This document shows, in pieces, positions 9,184 through 17,677 of a DNA stretch of 64,000 nucleotides (the stretch's first letter is position 1; every line of letters starts with the position of its first letter). Made by a program: the position numbers and the translations under genes. Source of the stretch: a virus. The notes beneath the pieces are model-generated. The model saw only the letters and a program-made list of their open reading frames with translations, did not search any database and was not told the DNA's origin. The stretch covers positions 1-64,000 of the IMG/VR virus record IMGVR_UViG_3300044846_003474. One strand, 5' to 3'.

Positions 9184-9646
9184 AAATTTATATGGTAAAT
9201 TGATTTCATTACCGAAAGAAATTACCGAATACTTAGGTAAGTGTTTTGATTATATACCAAATTCAGATCCATCAATTGAAGGTCATAAACGTAATATTGA
9301 TTTACGAGATAAAGGTCATGTTTCTTACCAACAATTAGGTAGAATGAAAAATTGGTTTGATAATTATGATGGTGATGGTACTGACGCACCTTTTATATTA
9401 AATGGTGGTGAATACGTAAAAAATTGGACTAATGACACAATCACTCAATTAAGAAAGGGTGATGAGCAAAATACTGAGGTACATAGAGATTATATGCCAT
9501 CTGACGTTAATCAAGATTTAGTTGATGATATGGGTTGGTTGGCAGATATGAATAGACCATCAAAAGAACATAGTTCTACTAATGATGATATAAAAATAAC
9601 AGAAGCCCTAAAAAGGATAAACGACATAATGAAAAAAATAATTTAA
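9176..9646 (+). CDS. Hypothetical protein, GTG start
   Basis: 156 residues, not recognised. It starts with GTG overlapping the stop of the previous gene, a sign of translational coupling. The protein has a globular N-terminal part (CFDYIPNSDPSIEGHKRNIDLRDKGH, then YQQLGRMKNWFDNYDGDG, which looks like a loop rich in Asp/Gly), and a helical tail (ITEALKRINDIMKKII). The next gene starts two bases after its stop, so 8101-10944 is probably one operon. Confidence 0.65.
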   Translation: MNKNLYGKLISLPKEITEYLGKCFDYIPNSDPSIEGHKRNIDLRDKGHVSYQQLGRMKNWFDNYDGDGTDAPFILNGGEYVKNWTNDTITQLRKGDEQNTEVHRDYMPSDVNQDLVDDMGWLADMNRPSKEHSSTNDDIKITEALKRINDIMKKII

Positions 9647-9647
9647 T

Positions 9648-9935
9648 ATGGCAACAAGTGAAAGATTAGATTTTAGTCAACCTAATAATGAATTAGGACA
9701 AATCGCTGAACAACAAAGACAAAAGTTAATCCCAAAAAACGATTACAAGTCGGTTAACCCTTATTCCTCAACTAACAAAGATGCAATATCTGATGGTGAT
9801 GAATTTGGTAAAGGTACAGGAGTATTTTTGGATACCGCCAATGGTGGTTCATCTGTGGATACAATTGAACGTATTAGTGAGATAAAAATTAATGAATATC
9901 AAAAAAACAAACCTTACACAACTCCGTCAGCATAA
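9648..9935 (+). CDS. Hypothetical hydrophilic protein
   Basis: 95 residues, polar and probably largely disordered, with many Asn, Gln, Lys, Ser and Asp (KNDYKSVNPYSSTNKDAISD). It has no motif that I recognise. Its stop overlaps the next start (TAATGA), which argues for coupled expression within the 8101-10944 operon. Confidence 0.6.
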   Translation: MATSERLDFSQPNNELGQIAEQQRQKLIPKNDYKSVNPYSSTNKDAISDGDEFGKGTGVFLDTANGGSSVDTIERISEIKINEYQKNKPYTTPSA

Positions 9936-10339
9936 TGAAACTTTACAATACATTAAAAGGTCTTATTGTTGAAGTAGCATCAATTGAATCAGTAGTTGAT
10001 GCTATTAAGAAAAAAAGACGCGTTGTGATTTATTATAATGGTCGTGAGCCGGGAGGTAATGGTTTAAGAACGATTGAACCTGTATGTTTTGGTTATAGTA
10101 AAAGTGGAAATCCTGTATTACGAGCTTGGGACATGGAAGGTGCTTCCCACAGAGCGTACTTAGGTGAAAAACCTTTACCAAGTTGGAGAATGTTTAGATT
10201 AGACAAAGTTCAATTTATCAGACCAACGGCAGAAACATTTAATGAACCAAGACCAAACTATAATCCTAACGGAGATAAAAGTATGACTAAAGTTATTATT
10301 AACGCAGTCTTTGATAACACTGAAGAAAATTTAGCATAA
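9935..10339 (+). CDS. Single WYL-like domain protein
   Basis: 134 residues. From about residue 20: AIKKKRRVVIYYNGREPGGNG, then RTIEPVCFGYSKSGNPVLRAWD, then SWRMFRLDKVQFIRP. This order (xVxIxY, R.IEP..., YL.A/RAWD, R.FRLDRI) is the WYL domain, a ligand-sensing SH3-like fold found in transcription regulators and in phage defence and counter-defence control. There is no DNA-binding domain in the protein, unlike most bacterial WYL regulators. The N-terminus MKLYNTLKGLIVE is a short helix ending in an IVE| pattern like a prohead-protease site, so the protein may be packaged; that is inference. Confidence 0.65.
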   Translation: MKLYNTLKGLIVEVASIESVVDAIKKKRRVVIYYNGREPGGNGLRTIEPVCFGYSKSGNPVLRAWDMEGASHRAYLGEKPLPSWRMFRLDKVQFIRPTAETFNEPRPNYNPNGDKSMTKVIINAVFDNTEENLA

Positions 10340-10341
10340 CT

Positions 10342-10944
10342 ATGAATTCAGAACAAGATTTAATACAAAAATTAATGATCTCAAAAAAGATCATGGAAAA
10401 ACACAATGACATGGGTAGAAATGGTATTCAGTCATCAGGGGGATCATCATCACCAATGGTAGAAGATTACCAACCTATTCAAGCAACTTACAATTTACCA
10501 CAAGAATTTTTATCGGAACAAGAAGTTGCAAAACCAATTAATAATGGACCAATGACAACTGATAGAATTTTAGGTTCTAAATTACCTGATGAAATTAAAA
10601 AATTAATGATGGAACATCCAATACAACAACCTACAATGGGTGCTGGTAGTGGAACATTATCAAATGAGTTGGTTGAAAAGGCAAGTAGGTTAATGAATAT
10701 AAATGCAAAAGGAGAATTGTTAGAGAACAAACAACCACAAAGACAACAACAACCACAACAATCTAATGTTGGTGTAGATGCAAATGTGATAAGAGACATT
10801 GTTAGAGAAACAGTACAAGATGTTCTTAGAGAAAATGGGTTATTAACTGAATCTGAAACTAAGAGTAATGAAGTTTTTAAATTTAGAGTTGGTCAACATA
10901 TTTTTGAAGGTAAGTTAATTAGAGTCAAAAAAATAGCAAAATAA
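10342..10944 (+). CDS. Hypothetical protein with Gln-rich linker
   Basis: 200 residues. The N-terminal part is helical and polar; residues about 130-150 hold a Gln-rich linker (NKQPQRQQQPQQSN). After it comes a helix (IRDIVRETVQDVLRENGLL) and a small beta C-terminus (FKFRVGQHIFEGKLIRVKKIAK). The helix plus FRVG.H.FEGKL ending looks like a recurring tail module of phage structural proteins, but I cannot name a family. It ends the operon and is followed by a strong terminator. Confidence 0.6.
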   Translation: MNSEQDLIQKLMISKKIMEKHNDMGRNGIQSSGGSSSPMVEDYQPIQATYNLPQEFLSEQEVAKPINNGPMTTDRILGSKLPDEIKKLMMEHPIQQPTMGAGSGTLSNELVEKASRLMNINAKGELLENKQPQRQQQPQQSNVGVDANVIRDIVRETVQDVLRENGLLTESETKSNEVFKFRVGQHIFEGKLIRVKKIAK

Positions 10945-10965
10945 TTTAATTTAAAATAAAAAAGG

Positions 10966-10994
10966 AAACCTCAATCAATGATTGGGGTTTTTTG
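10966..10994 (+). terminator. Rho-independent terminator
   Basis: An 11-bp hairpin (AAACCTCAATC / GATTGGGGTTT with a 3-base loop) followed by a T run closes the 8101-10944 operon. It also shows that the glycosyltransferase frame opening at 10992 must start further in, at 11052. Confidence 0.9.
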
Positions 10995-11051
10995 TTTTTA
11001 TGGGTTGATATTTCTATAGAATTAGATTATATTTCTATTATTATTATAACT

Positions 11052-12266
11052 ATGGAAAAAATTAATGTATTAGTATTGCCCTCAGACACATCAGGTGTTG
11101 GGAAATTTAGATCGGTAGATCCACACGTAAAATTACAAAATATATATCCTAACGACTTTCACGTTGATATTGATTACACACCTAAAATTCAAGATGACAA
11201 CTATTGGAAAAAATATCAAATAGTTCATTTCCACCGTAGTATTGGACAAGACTATGACTCATGTCCTGCTTTGATTGAGAAATTAAAAGGTATGGGAATT
11301 GTTGTTGTTGGTGACATTGATGACTATTGGTTACCAACAAAGGAACATCCTATTCATCAATTAATTATGCAAAATAAATTACATGAGAAAATCATTAAAA
11401 ATTTAAAAGTTTGTTCGTATGTTATTACAACAACAGAAATTTTTGCAGATGAGATTCGTAAATTTAATAAGAATGTTGTTGTATTCCCAAATGCTATTGA
11501 CCCAAATGAATCACAATTTAAAGAACCAACATTATCATCAGATAAAATCAGAATTGGTTGGTTAGGAGGTTCTTCACATTTACACGATTTAAAGTTAATG
11601 GATGGTACAATTTCTAAATTATCACCATTACAAGATAAATTACAATATTTTGTTTGTGGTTTTGACATTCGTGGAACTGTTACCGAATTAAATAAACAAA
11701 CGGGAGAAAAAACCCAAAGACCAATAAAACCTGAAGAAACAGTTTGGATTAAATATGAGAAAATTTTTACAAACGATTATAAAATTATAACACCAAAGTA
11801 TAAAGAATTCTTAGATAAATTTGAAGATGGTACATACAATGGTTGGGAAAATGAAAATTATGTTAGAGTATGGACAAAACCTGTTACATCTTACGCTAAA
11901 AATTATTCTAAATTTGATATATCGTTAGCGCCAATTCAAAATCATATTTTTAATAGAATGAAATCTCAATTAAAAGTTATTGAGGCGGGATTTTATAAGA
12001 AAGCATTAATTGCGTCAAATGTTGGTCCATATACTATTGATTTGAAACACGCTTTACATCAAGGTCAATTTACCGATGGTAATGCTTTATTAGTTAATGA
12101 AAATAATAATCATAGTGATTGGGCAAAAAATATTAAAAAATTGGTTGACAACCCAAGTATGATTGTTGATCTTGGTGAAAGATTATACGAAACGGTAAAA
12201 GACAAATATGACCTTAACCAAGTCACTAAAACAAGATCAGAATTTTATAAATCTTTAATTAAATAA
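11052..12266 (+). CDS. GT-B type glycosyltransferase
   Basis: 404 residues from ATG 11052 (MEKINVLVLPSDTSGVGKF). The N-terminal Rossmann half begins with a Gly-rich loop (SDTSGVGKFRSVDP), and the C-terminal half has IRIGWLGGSSHLHDLKLM and a donor-site region (FDISLAPIQNHIFNRMKSQLK then VIEAGFYKKALIASNVGPY). This is the usual GT-B/GT4 arrangement, where the E of xxEA contacts the nucleotide sugar. The upstream frame (10992) overlaps a terminator and is rejected. First gene of a long glycan cassette; the cytidylyltransferase follows after one base. Substrate unknown. Confidence 0.8.
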   Translation: MEKINVLVLPSDTSGVGKFRSVDPHVKLQNIYPNDFHVDIDYTPKIQDDNYWKKYQIVHFHRSIGQDYDSCPALIEKLKGMGIVVVGDIDDYWLPTKEHPIHQLIMQNKLHEKIIKNLKVCSYVITTTEIFADEIRKFNKNVVVFPNAIDPNESQFKEPTLSSDKIRIGWLGGSSHLHDLKLMDGTISKLSPLQDKLQYFVCGFDIRGTVTELNKQTGEKTQRPIKPEETVWIKYEKIFTNDYKIITPKYKEFLDKFEDGTYNGWENENYVRVWTKPVTSYAKNYSKFDISLAPIQNHIFNRMKSQLKVIEAGFYKKALIASNVGPYTIDLKHALHQGQFTDGNALLVNENNNHSDWAKNIKKLVDNPSMIVDLGERLYETVKDKYDLNQVTKTRSEFYKSLIK

Positions 12267-12267
12267 C

Positions 12268-12726
12268 ATGAACAATAAAAAAGGAATAATAGGTTTTACG
12301 GCAGGTAACTTTGATTTGTTACATCCAGGTTACATATACACATTTGAAACCGCAAAAGAAAATTGTGATTATTTTATGGTATTCTTACAAAGAGATCCAT
12401 CTGAAACAAGATTCACTAAATATAAACCAGTTATACCTTTGTATGAAAGGTATAAAACTTTGATGTCAATAAAATACGTTGATGAGGTTGTAACATATCA
12501 AACCGAAGAAGATCTTATTAAGTTAATTGAATTTTACAAACCTGATGTAAGAATTTTAGGTGATGATTACATAGGTAAACGATTTACGGGTGATCACCTA
12601 CCTATTGAGGTTATTTACACAACTAGGTCACATAATTGGTCAACAACCAAAATAAAAGACCTTATTACAATACAAACTTTAAAACAAAATCCAGATTTAA
12701 TAAAAAATTTAGAATCAAATGATTAA
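12268..12726 (+). CDS. TagD/RfaE-like cytidylyltransferase
   Basis: 152 residues, the usual size for glycerol-3-phosphate or related nucleotidyltransferases. It has the N-terminal FTAGNFDLLHPGY (HPGY standing for HxGH), the RYKTLMSIKYVDEV segment, LGDDYIGKRFTG and the C-terminal STTKIKDL (the ISSTxI-type motif). Known family members make CDP- or other NDP-activated polyols or sugars in the cytoplasm. Here it probably supplies an activated donor to the neighbouring glycosyltransferases. The stop overlaps the next start by 8 bases. The HPGY change from HIGH-type is conservative. Confidence 0.85.
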   Translation: MNNKKGIIGFTAGNFDLLHPGYIYTFETAKENCDYFMVFLQRDPSETRFTKYKPVIPLYERYKTLMSIKYVDEVVTYQTEEDLIKLIEFYKPDVRILGDDYIGKRFTGDHLPIEVIYTTRSHNWSTTKIKDLITIQTLKQNPDLIKNLESND

Positions 12727-13420
12727 TATTCCAATTACAAAAATTTTATTCCTTGACATTGAAACTGTGGGAATAACAAAAGATTATCAAACTTGTGTAA
12801 AAGAATACCCAAGAGTTGCCGAACAATTTGTGAAATATATTGATTGGTTTCACAAAAGATTTCCTGAGGACTCACAATCATCTTTGGATGAAATTTTCAC
12901 AAGAAGAACCGCATTAGTTCCTGAGTTTGCAAAAATAGTTTGTGTTAGTGTTGCATTTGTTATGGATAACAATGAAGTTAAAAAACAAACATTCTCAAGT
13001 GATAATGAGGGTGAACTATTAAAAGATTTACAAACGTTATTAAATCGTTGTGGTAAATTGGATTTTTACTTATGTGGTCACAATTTAAAAAACTTTGACA
13101 TTCCAATGATTGCAAAAAGAATGATCATCAATGGATTAAAACCATCTTCAATTCTACCATCCTATGACACAAAACCTTGGGAAGTTAAAGCAATTGACAC
13201 AAAGGATGTGTGGCAATACGGAGCATACACCGCAATTGGGTCATTAGATTTAATGTGTTCTTGTTTAGATATACCAACACCAAAAGGTGGTGACGTAACT
13301 GGTGACAAAGTTCATGATTGTTATTGGAACAAAGGTATGTTAAAAGAAATTGGAGAGTACTGTGAGAGAGATGTTGAGGTACTAATTGATGCAATTATTA
13401 AATTAAAAGAATTAAAATAA
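12719..13420 (+). CDS. DnaQ-fold 3'-5' exonuclease (PolB-related)
   Basis: 233 residues. Exo I ILFLDIET, Exo II CGHNLKNFDIPMIAKR, Exo III EYCERDVEVLIDAI give the DEDDy set of catalytic residues (D, E, D, then Y/D). The length and the long insert after Exo I (TRRTALVPEFAKIVCVSVAFV) fit the predicted PolB-like 3'-5' exonuclease family. It would act on DNA (or RNA) ends in the cytoplasm, for repair or nucleotide recycling. It sits between the cytidylyltransferase and dUTPase, coupled to both by overlap. Confidence 0.8.
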   Translation: MINIPITKILFLDIETVGITKDYQTCVKEYPRVAEQFVKYIDWFHKRFPEDSQSSLDEIFTRRTALVPEFAKIVCVSVAFVMDNNEVKKQTFSSDNEGELLKDLQTLLNRCGKLDFYLCGHNLKNFDIPMIAKRMIINGLKPSSILPSYDTKPWEVKAIDTKDVWQYGAYTAIGSLDLMCSCLDIPTPKGGDVTGDKVHDCYWNKGMLKEIGEYCERDVEVLIDAIIKLKELK

Positions 13421-14001
13421 TGGATGACGTTACAAAATTAATAAAACAATTAGAAGAATTAGATTCAATGTTTGGTGAAGACATGAATGAAATGAACTAT
13501 GATGAAATTATAGATAAACATGGGTTGGATCTTTTTGAACTTGAAAAAGAAATGGAATCTTATCAACCAACAATGAAATTAGAGTTTTCATCAAAAAAAT
13601 ACGATCCTAATTTTGCATATCCAACTGATTCAGGTATGGATTTATATTCAATGGAATCATTAACTATTGAACCATTTGGTAGAATATTAATACCAACGGG
13701 AGTTAATTTTGATGTTCCCGAAAATTATGAAATTCAGATTAGATCAAAAAGTGGGTTAGCAATTAATCAAGGTCTAATGGTATTGAACTCACCAGGAACC
13801 GTAGATCAAGGATACACAGGTGAAATTAAAGTTATATTATTCAACACAACAAATAGTCCTGTTGAGATTAAAGAAGGTCAAAAAATTGCTCAAGCGGTTG
13901 TGTGTCCTGTGGTATGTGGAAAATGGTTGGATTTAATAAAAGTTAACACAATAAAGAATAAAGACAGATCTGATAATGGATTTGGTAGTACTGGATTATA
14001 A
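13420..14001 (+). CDS. dut: dUTPase with N-terminal extension
   Basis: 193 residues. All five trimeric dUTPase motifs are present: PTDSGMDLYS, IRSKSGLA, SPGTVDQGYTGEI, EGQKIAQAV and RSDNGFGSTG. The enzyme hydrolyses dUTP to dUMP and pyrophosphate, keeping uracil out of phage DNA. An extra ~48 residues at the N-terminus (acidic helices, LEELDSMFGEDMNEMNYDEI) precede the core and are not part of the enzyme family; their role is unknown. The start overlaps the exonuclease stop (TAATGG). Confidence 0.95.
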   Translation: MDDVTKLIKQLEELDSMFGEDMNEMNYDEIIDKHGLDLFELEKEMESYQPTMKLEFSSKKYDPNFAYPTDSGMDLYSMESLTIEPFGRILIPTGVNFDVPENYEIQIRSKSGLAINQGLMVLNSPGTVDQGYTGEIKVILFNTTNSPVEIKEGQKIAQAVVCPVVCGKWLDLIKVNTIKNKDRSDNGFGSTGL

Positions 14002-14007
14002 ACGAAT

Positions 14008-14841
14008 ATGAAAAAAGTAGACGTATTAATACCAATTTATGGGAAACCTTGGCAAACTTTATGTACATTAAAAAGTTTAATGAGTCATTCGGGAGAACAC
14101 ATTGATAAAATATTTTTCATAAAAGAACCAACACATCCTTTTAATGATAATGTTGATTGGGTTACGGATTATTTTGATAATTTATTAATTTACGAAAGAG
14201 AAACTTCTTTTATATATAAATTAAAAGATATACATAACCAAAACGATAGACTTAAACTTTTTGCTCAATATGGTTTTGAGCATAGTGATAAAGAATTTAT
14301 TTTTATAACTCACAATGATGTTTTATATACGGGAGACATTATTGGTAATATGCTAGAAAATATAAAAGATTCTATAGGTATTGGAGAAATTGGTCAGTGT
14401 TGGAATTGTCCGGCAAAAAATGCAAATTTATGTAGTGGTGAAAAATTTTATGATTGGAACCCAACTTATGAAGAAGTTCTATCATTAGAGTTACCATATT
14501 CAAGAACTAACAAAGAAAATATTGACCCAATAAACCCAAAACCATTACCCGAATGTAGATTAAATGAATGGGCATGTTTAATTAATCGGGAAATGTCTAA
14601 TAAAGAAACATACCCAAATGGTAACACTCCATTTTTTGGTGTGTTTGGGCCAGATGCCGGTGTCCCTTGGTTTAAAAGTTTACATTTAAAAGGATATAAA
14701 TTTGTGGATTATAGGAAAAATTTTACACATTCATTTTGGTCAGAATTATCAAGTGGTTATCAAACCGTTCAGAGTGAACATCATTATGTAAAATCAGAAG
14801 AAAATGCAAAAAAATACTACAATGAAAATTTTTTAACATGA
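14008..14841 (+). CDS. GT-A type glycosyltransferase-like protein
   Basis: 277 residues. It begins VDVLIPIYGKPWQTLCTLKSL, the usual GT2 start, and has FIFITHNDVLYTGDI in place of the DxD motif. Later there is a Cys pair (CWNCPAKNANLC) and GVFGPDAGVPWFKSLHLKGYKF, the area that positions the acceptor in GT2 enzymes. The single D of HNDV could bind the metal. It is the first of a run of coupled genes that extends to 22681. Sugar and acceptor unknown. Confidence 0.7.
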   Translation: MKKVDVLIPIYGKPWQTLCTLKSLMSHSGEHIDKIFFIKEPTHPFNDNVDWVTDYFDNLLIYERETSFIYKLKDIHNQNDRLKLFAQYGFEHSDKEFIFITHNDVLYTGDIIGNMLENIKDSIGIGEIGQCWNCPAKNANLCSGEKFYDWNPTYEEVLSLELPYSRTNKENIDPINPKPLPECRLNEWACLINREMSNKETYPNGNTPFFGVFGPDAGVPWFKSLHLKGYKFVDYRKNFTHSFWSELSSGYQTVQSEHHYVKSEENAKKYYNENFLT

Positions 14842-16349
14842 TAACGATTATCTACTCAACACATAAGGATCAAGAATATAATAACAAATTTAAACAACAT
14901 TTGTTACAAACAGTTGGTGTTAAAGATGTTCAAATATTAGAATATGTGAACCATAACCAATATTCATTATCGGAAGTTTATAACAGTGGTGTTACACAAT
15001 CAATTTATGATATTGTTGTATGTTGTCACAACGACATTAAACTTGAAAAGAATTGGGGTAAAAAATTATTAGAAGATTATTCTAATAACCCCGAATTCGG
15101 TATAATTGGAAAAGCCGGATCTTGTTATTTTCCTGAAACAGGCGTTTATTGGGATAGAATGAAACAAACAATGGTTGGTCAAGTTTATCACCATCCTGAC
15201 GGACAAAAAAAATGGTTAAACAAGTATTCACCTAAATTACCATTTTTAATTCCTGTCGTTACAATTGATGGTTTATTTATGTCATTTGATAAAACAAAAA
15301 TTAAACATAGGTTTGATGAAACAATTGGTAAATTTCACTTTTACGATCATCTTTTTTGTCTTCCAAATTATTTAGATGGGATTAAAATTGGGGTTACCTC
15401 ATCCTTTGAAATAACTCACCAATCTATAGGTAAACCAAATCAGGAATTTTGGGAGAGTAAAGAAAAATTTGTTGAGAAATGGGGTAGTATGTTACCTTTA
15501 GATTTAAAACCTTCGTTTATTTACGCTCCAGACATAAAAAGAAAAGAATTTAAAAAATTTGGTAAGATTGCAATTATAATACCAACTAAAGGTAAAGTTG
15601 AAATGTTATACGAATGTGTTAAATCATTTCACGATCATTGTGATTATAAAATTTTTGATGTCTACATTGCGGACACAGGGTCAACTGAAGAAGAAAAAAA
15701 TTGGATTAAGGATAATATATTACCTTTTGGGAATGTTAAATTAATTGAGTATGATTACTATAATTTTGCAAAGATTAATAATGATGTTGTAAAAAACTTA
15801 CCTAAAGATGAATATGAATTTTTATTATTCTCTAATAACGATATAAAAATAATGAATGACGTTATTACTGGAATGTTGTCAGTATTTGAAAAAAATAGGA
15901 TGACAGGTACCGTTGGAGCTAGACTTCATTTTGAGGATAACACAATACAACATGATGGAATCTTAATGTTCATTCGTAAAATAGATAATAAAATTGGAGT
16001 AACACATTTAAATTTAAAAAACTATTACAATTATTCTAACTCAACAAAAGAAGTTTTTGGTAACACGGGTGGTCTAATGATGGTTAGAAACTACACTTTT
16101 GAAAAATATGGAATGTTTAATGAAAATTATGTTTCTTGTTTTGAAGATGTTGAAGTTAATATGAATCTTTTATCCTCAGGTTTTAAAAACTATATATGTA
16201 GTGAATGTGTGTCATATCATTATGAATCCCAAACAAGAAATGAAGATCCAAAAAATTTGGTAAAATTAAATTACGATTACCACAATAATCTACTTCCATC
16301 TATTAAAAATAACATAGACAAAATAAAAAATAACATTATAATTATATAA
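14838..16349 (+). CDS. Two-domain GT-A glycosyltransferase
   Basis: 503 residues with two GT-A units. The first (1-230) opens ITIIYSTHKD and has IVVCCHNDIKLEKNW and, later, TIDGLFMSFDKTKI and FHFYDHLFCL. The second (about 240-500) opens KIAIIIPTKGKVEMLYECVKS, then IADTGST, LFSNNDIKIMND, GNTGGLMMVRNYTFEKYG, and ends with a CFEDVEVNMNLLSSGFK acceptor motif (the ED of GT2 catalysis) and YHYESQTR. The second unit is a complete rhamnosyltransferase-like GT2; the first is more divergent. The pair could add two sugars in turn. It overlaps the previous stop (ATGA). Confidence 0.8.
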   Translation: MITIIYSTHKDQEYNNKFKQHLLQTVGVKDVQILEYVNHNQYSLSEVYNSGVTQSIYDIVVCCHNDIKLEKNWGKKLLEDYSNNPEFGIIGKAGSCYFPETGVYWDRMKQTMVGQVYHHPDGQKKWLNKYSPKLPFLIPVVTIDGLFMSFDKTKIKHRFDETIGKFHFYDHLFCLPNYLDGIKIGVTSSFEITHQSIGKPNQEFWESKEKFVEKWGSMLPLDLKPSFIYAPDIKRKEFKKFGKIAIIIPTKGKVEMLYECVKSFHDHCDYKIFDVYIADTGSTEEEKNWIKDNILPFGNVKLIEYDYYNFAKINNDVVKNLPKDEYEFLLFSNNDIKIMNDVITGMLSVFEKNRMTGTVGARLHFEDNTIQHDGILMFIRKIDNKIGVTHLNLKNYYNYSNSTKEVFGNTGGLMMVRNYTFEKYGMFNENYVSCFEDVEVNMNLLSSGFKNYICSECVSYHYESQTRNEDPKNLVKLNYDYHNNLLPSIKNNIDKIKNNIIII

Positions 16350-16350
16350 T

Positions 16351-16992
16351 ATGGCACAAGGAGTACACAAAATAACTGAAGACTTTGAAAAGAAATTATC
16401 TCACTATACGGGAGCAAAGTATGTTGTTACCGTTGACAACCAAAGTAATGCGTTATTCTTGGCATTAACTTATGAAAAAATAAAAGGAATGACCATTGAG
16501 ATTCCGTCAAGAACATACCCTTCGGTACCTTGTGAGATTATTCATGCAGGAGGTAAAGTTAAATTTACACCTGTTGAGGGTGACACAATAAAAGGTGCGT
16601 ATCAATTATATCCAACAAAAGTATGGGATAGTGCTTTAAGATTTACATCTAATATGTATGTCCCTAATACACATATGTGTTTGTCTTTTACCGGCCCTTA
16701 TAAACACCTAAAATTAGGTAAGGGAGGTGCAATTCTAACTGACGATGAACAAGCTTATAAATGGTTCAAAAAAGCAAGGTTTAGTGGTAGAGACGAATGT
16801 AGTTATCACGATGATGATTTTGACAACAACCCAGTTGTTGGGTGGAACTTTTATATGATGCCGGAGATATCCGCAAGAGGGCTGCTATTGATAACTCAAT
16901 TTTACGAAACAAAAACAGGTAAACCTAAAGAAAATGATGATTTAGAATTATCTTATCCCGATCTTTCAAAATTTAAAGTGTATGGACAATAA
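16351..16992 (+). CDS. Short DegT/DnrJ-type sugar aminotransferase
   Basis: 213 residues, while the family usually has about 370. It keeps the N-terminal anchor and PLP core: YVVTVDNQSNALFLAL, EIPSRTYPSVP, WDSALRF and the Schiff-base lysine region SFTGPYKHLKLGKGGAILTDD. It ends soon after MPEISARGLLLI, so the C-terminal small domain is missing. DegT enzymes aminate NDP-ketosugars. A frame fusion is not visible and the next gene overlaps by 11 bases, so the short form looks intended, or at least stable. Activity is uncertain without the small domain. Confidence 0.8.
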   Translation: MAQGVHKITEDFEKKLSHYTGAKYVVTVDNQSNALFLALTYEKIKGMTIEIPSRTYPSVPCEIIHAGGKVKFTPVEGDTIKGAYQLYPTKVWDSALRFTSNMYVPNTHMCLSFTGPYKHLKLGKGGAILTDDEQAYKWFKKARFSGRDECSYHDDDFDNNPVVGWNFYMMPEISARGLLLITQFYETKTGKPKENDDLELSYPDLSKFKVYGQ

Positions 16993-17677
16993 CATTACGA
17001 TTGGGATAATGCAACCCTACTTTTTCCCTTATATTGGGTATTTTCAATTAATTAATGCGGTTAATTTATATGTTAATTTAGATCACGTTAGTTTTATGAA
17101 AAGAAGTTATATGGTAAGAAATAAAATAAAAAGTGACACTCAAATAAACATTCCTGTTATAAACGGCAGTCAAAATAAAAAATGTACAGAAGTTAACGTT
17201 TTATTAAATGAAGATTGGTTTAATAAATTTGAACAAAAACTTTCTCAACTTTATAAAAAAGACGAGTATTACAATGATGTAATTGATAACATAATACATC
17301 CATGGAAGAATGAAATTTTATCTATAGGTGATAATGTCAGTATTTCAAATTTTAATTTTACATCAATTAAATATGTTTGTAATTATCTGAACATAAAATG
17401 TAATTTAATATCAACTAGTTGTGGAATCACAGATAGAAAAAAAAATGAAGGGTTACAAGATATTGTTAAACATTTTAATGGTAACAAGTACGTAAATGCA
17501 ATCGGGGGTCAAAAACTTTACAATAAAGAAGATTTTAATTTAAACGATATTGAACTTAATTTTATAAAAATGGGAGACGTTAATTTTGACAATCCATACA
17601 ATTCAATATTAGATATTTTATTTAGATACCCAAAAAACACAATAATAAAAGAATTAAACAATTACACTTTAATATGA
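16982..17677 (+). CDS. WbqC-like family protein
   Basis: 231 residues. The opening IGIMQPYFFPYIGYFQLINA followed by LDHVSFMKRSYMVRNKI is the signature of the WbqC-like family, found in O-antigen and glycan gene clusters and thought to act in sugar modification. The later GNKYVNAIGGQKLYNKEDF and FRYPKNTIIKEL also fit. The ATG overlaps the aminotransferase stop, and its own stop overlaps the next ATG, so all three are co-translated. Exact reaction unknown. Confidence 0.85.
   Translation: MDNNITIGIMQPYFFPYIGYFQLINAVNLYVNLDHVSFMKRSYMVRNKIKSDTQINIPVINGSQNKKCTEVNVLLNEDWFNKFEQKLSQLYKKDEYYNDVIDNIIHPWKNEILSIGDNVSISNFNFTSIKYVCNYLNIKCNLISTSCGITDRKKNEGLQDIVKHFNGNKYVNAIGGQKLYNKEDFNLNDIELNFIKMGDVNFDNPYNSILDILFRYPKNTIIKELNNYTLI

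Noticed and set aside
10992-11051. Upstream start of the first glycosyltransferase
   Set aside because: The added codons overlap the terminator T run and a region with no initiation signal; ATG 11052 begins the conserved fold.
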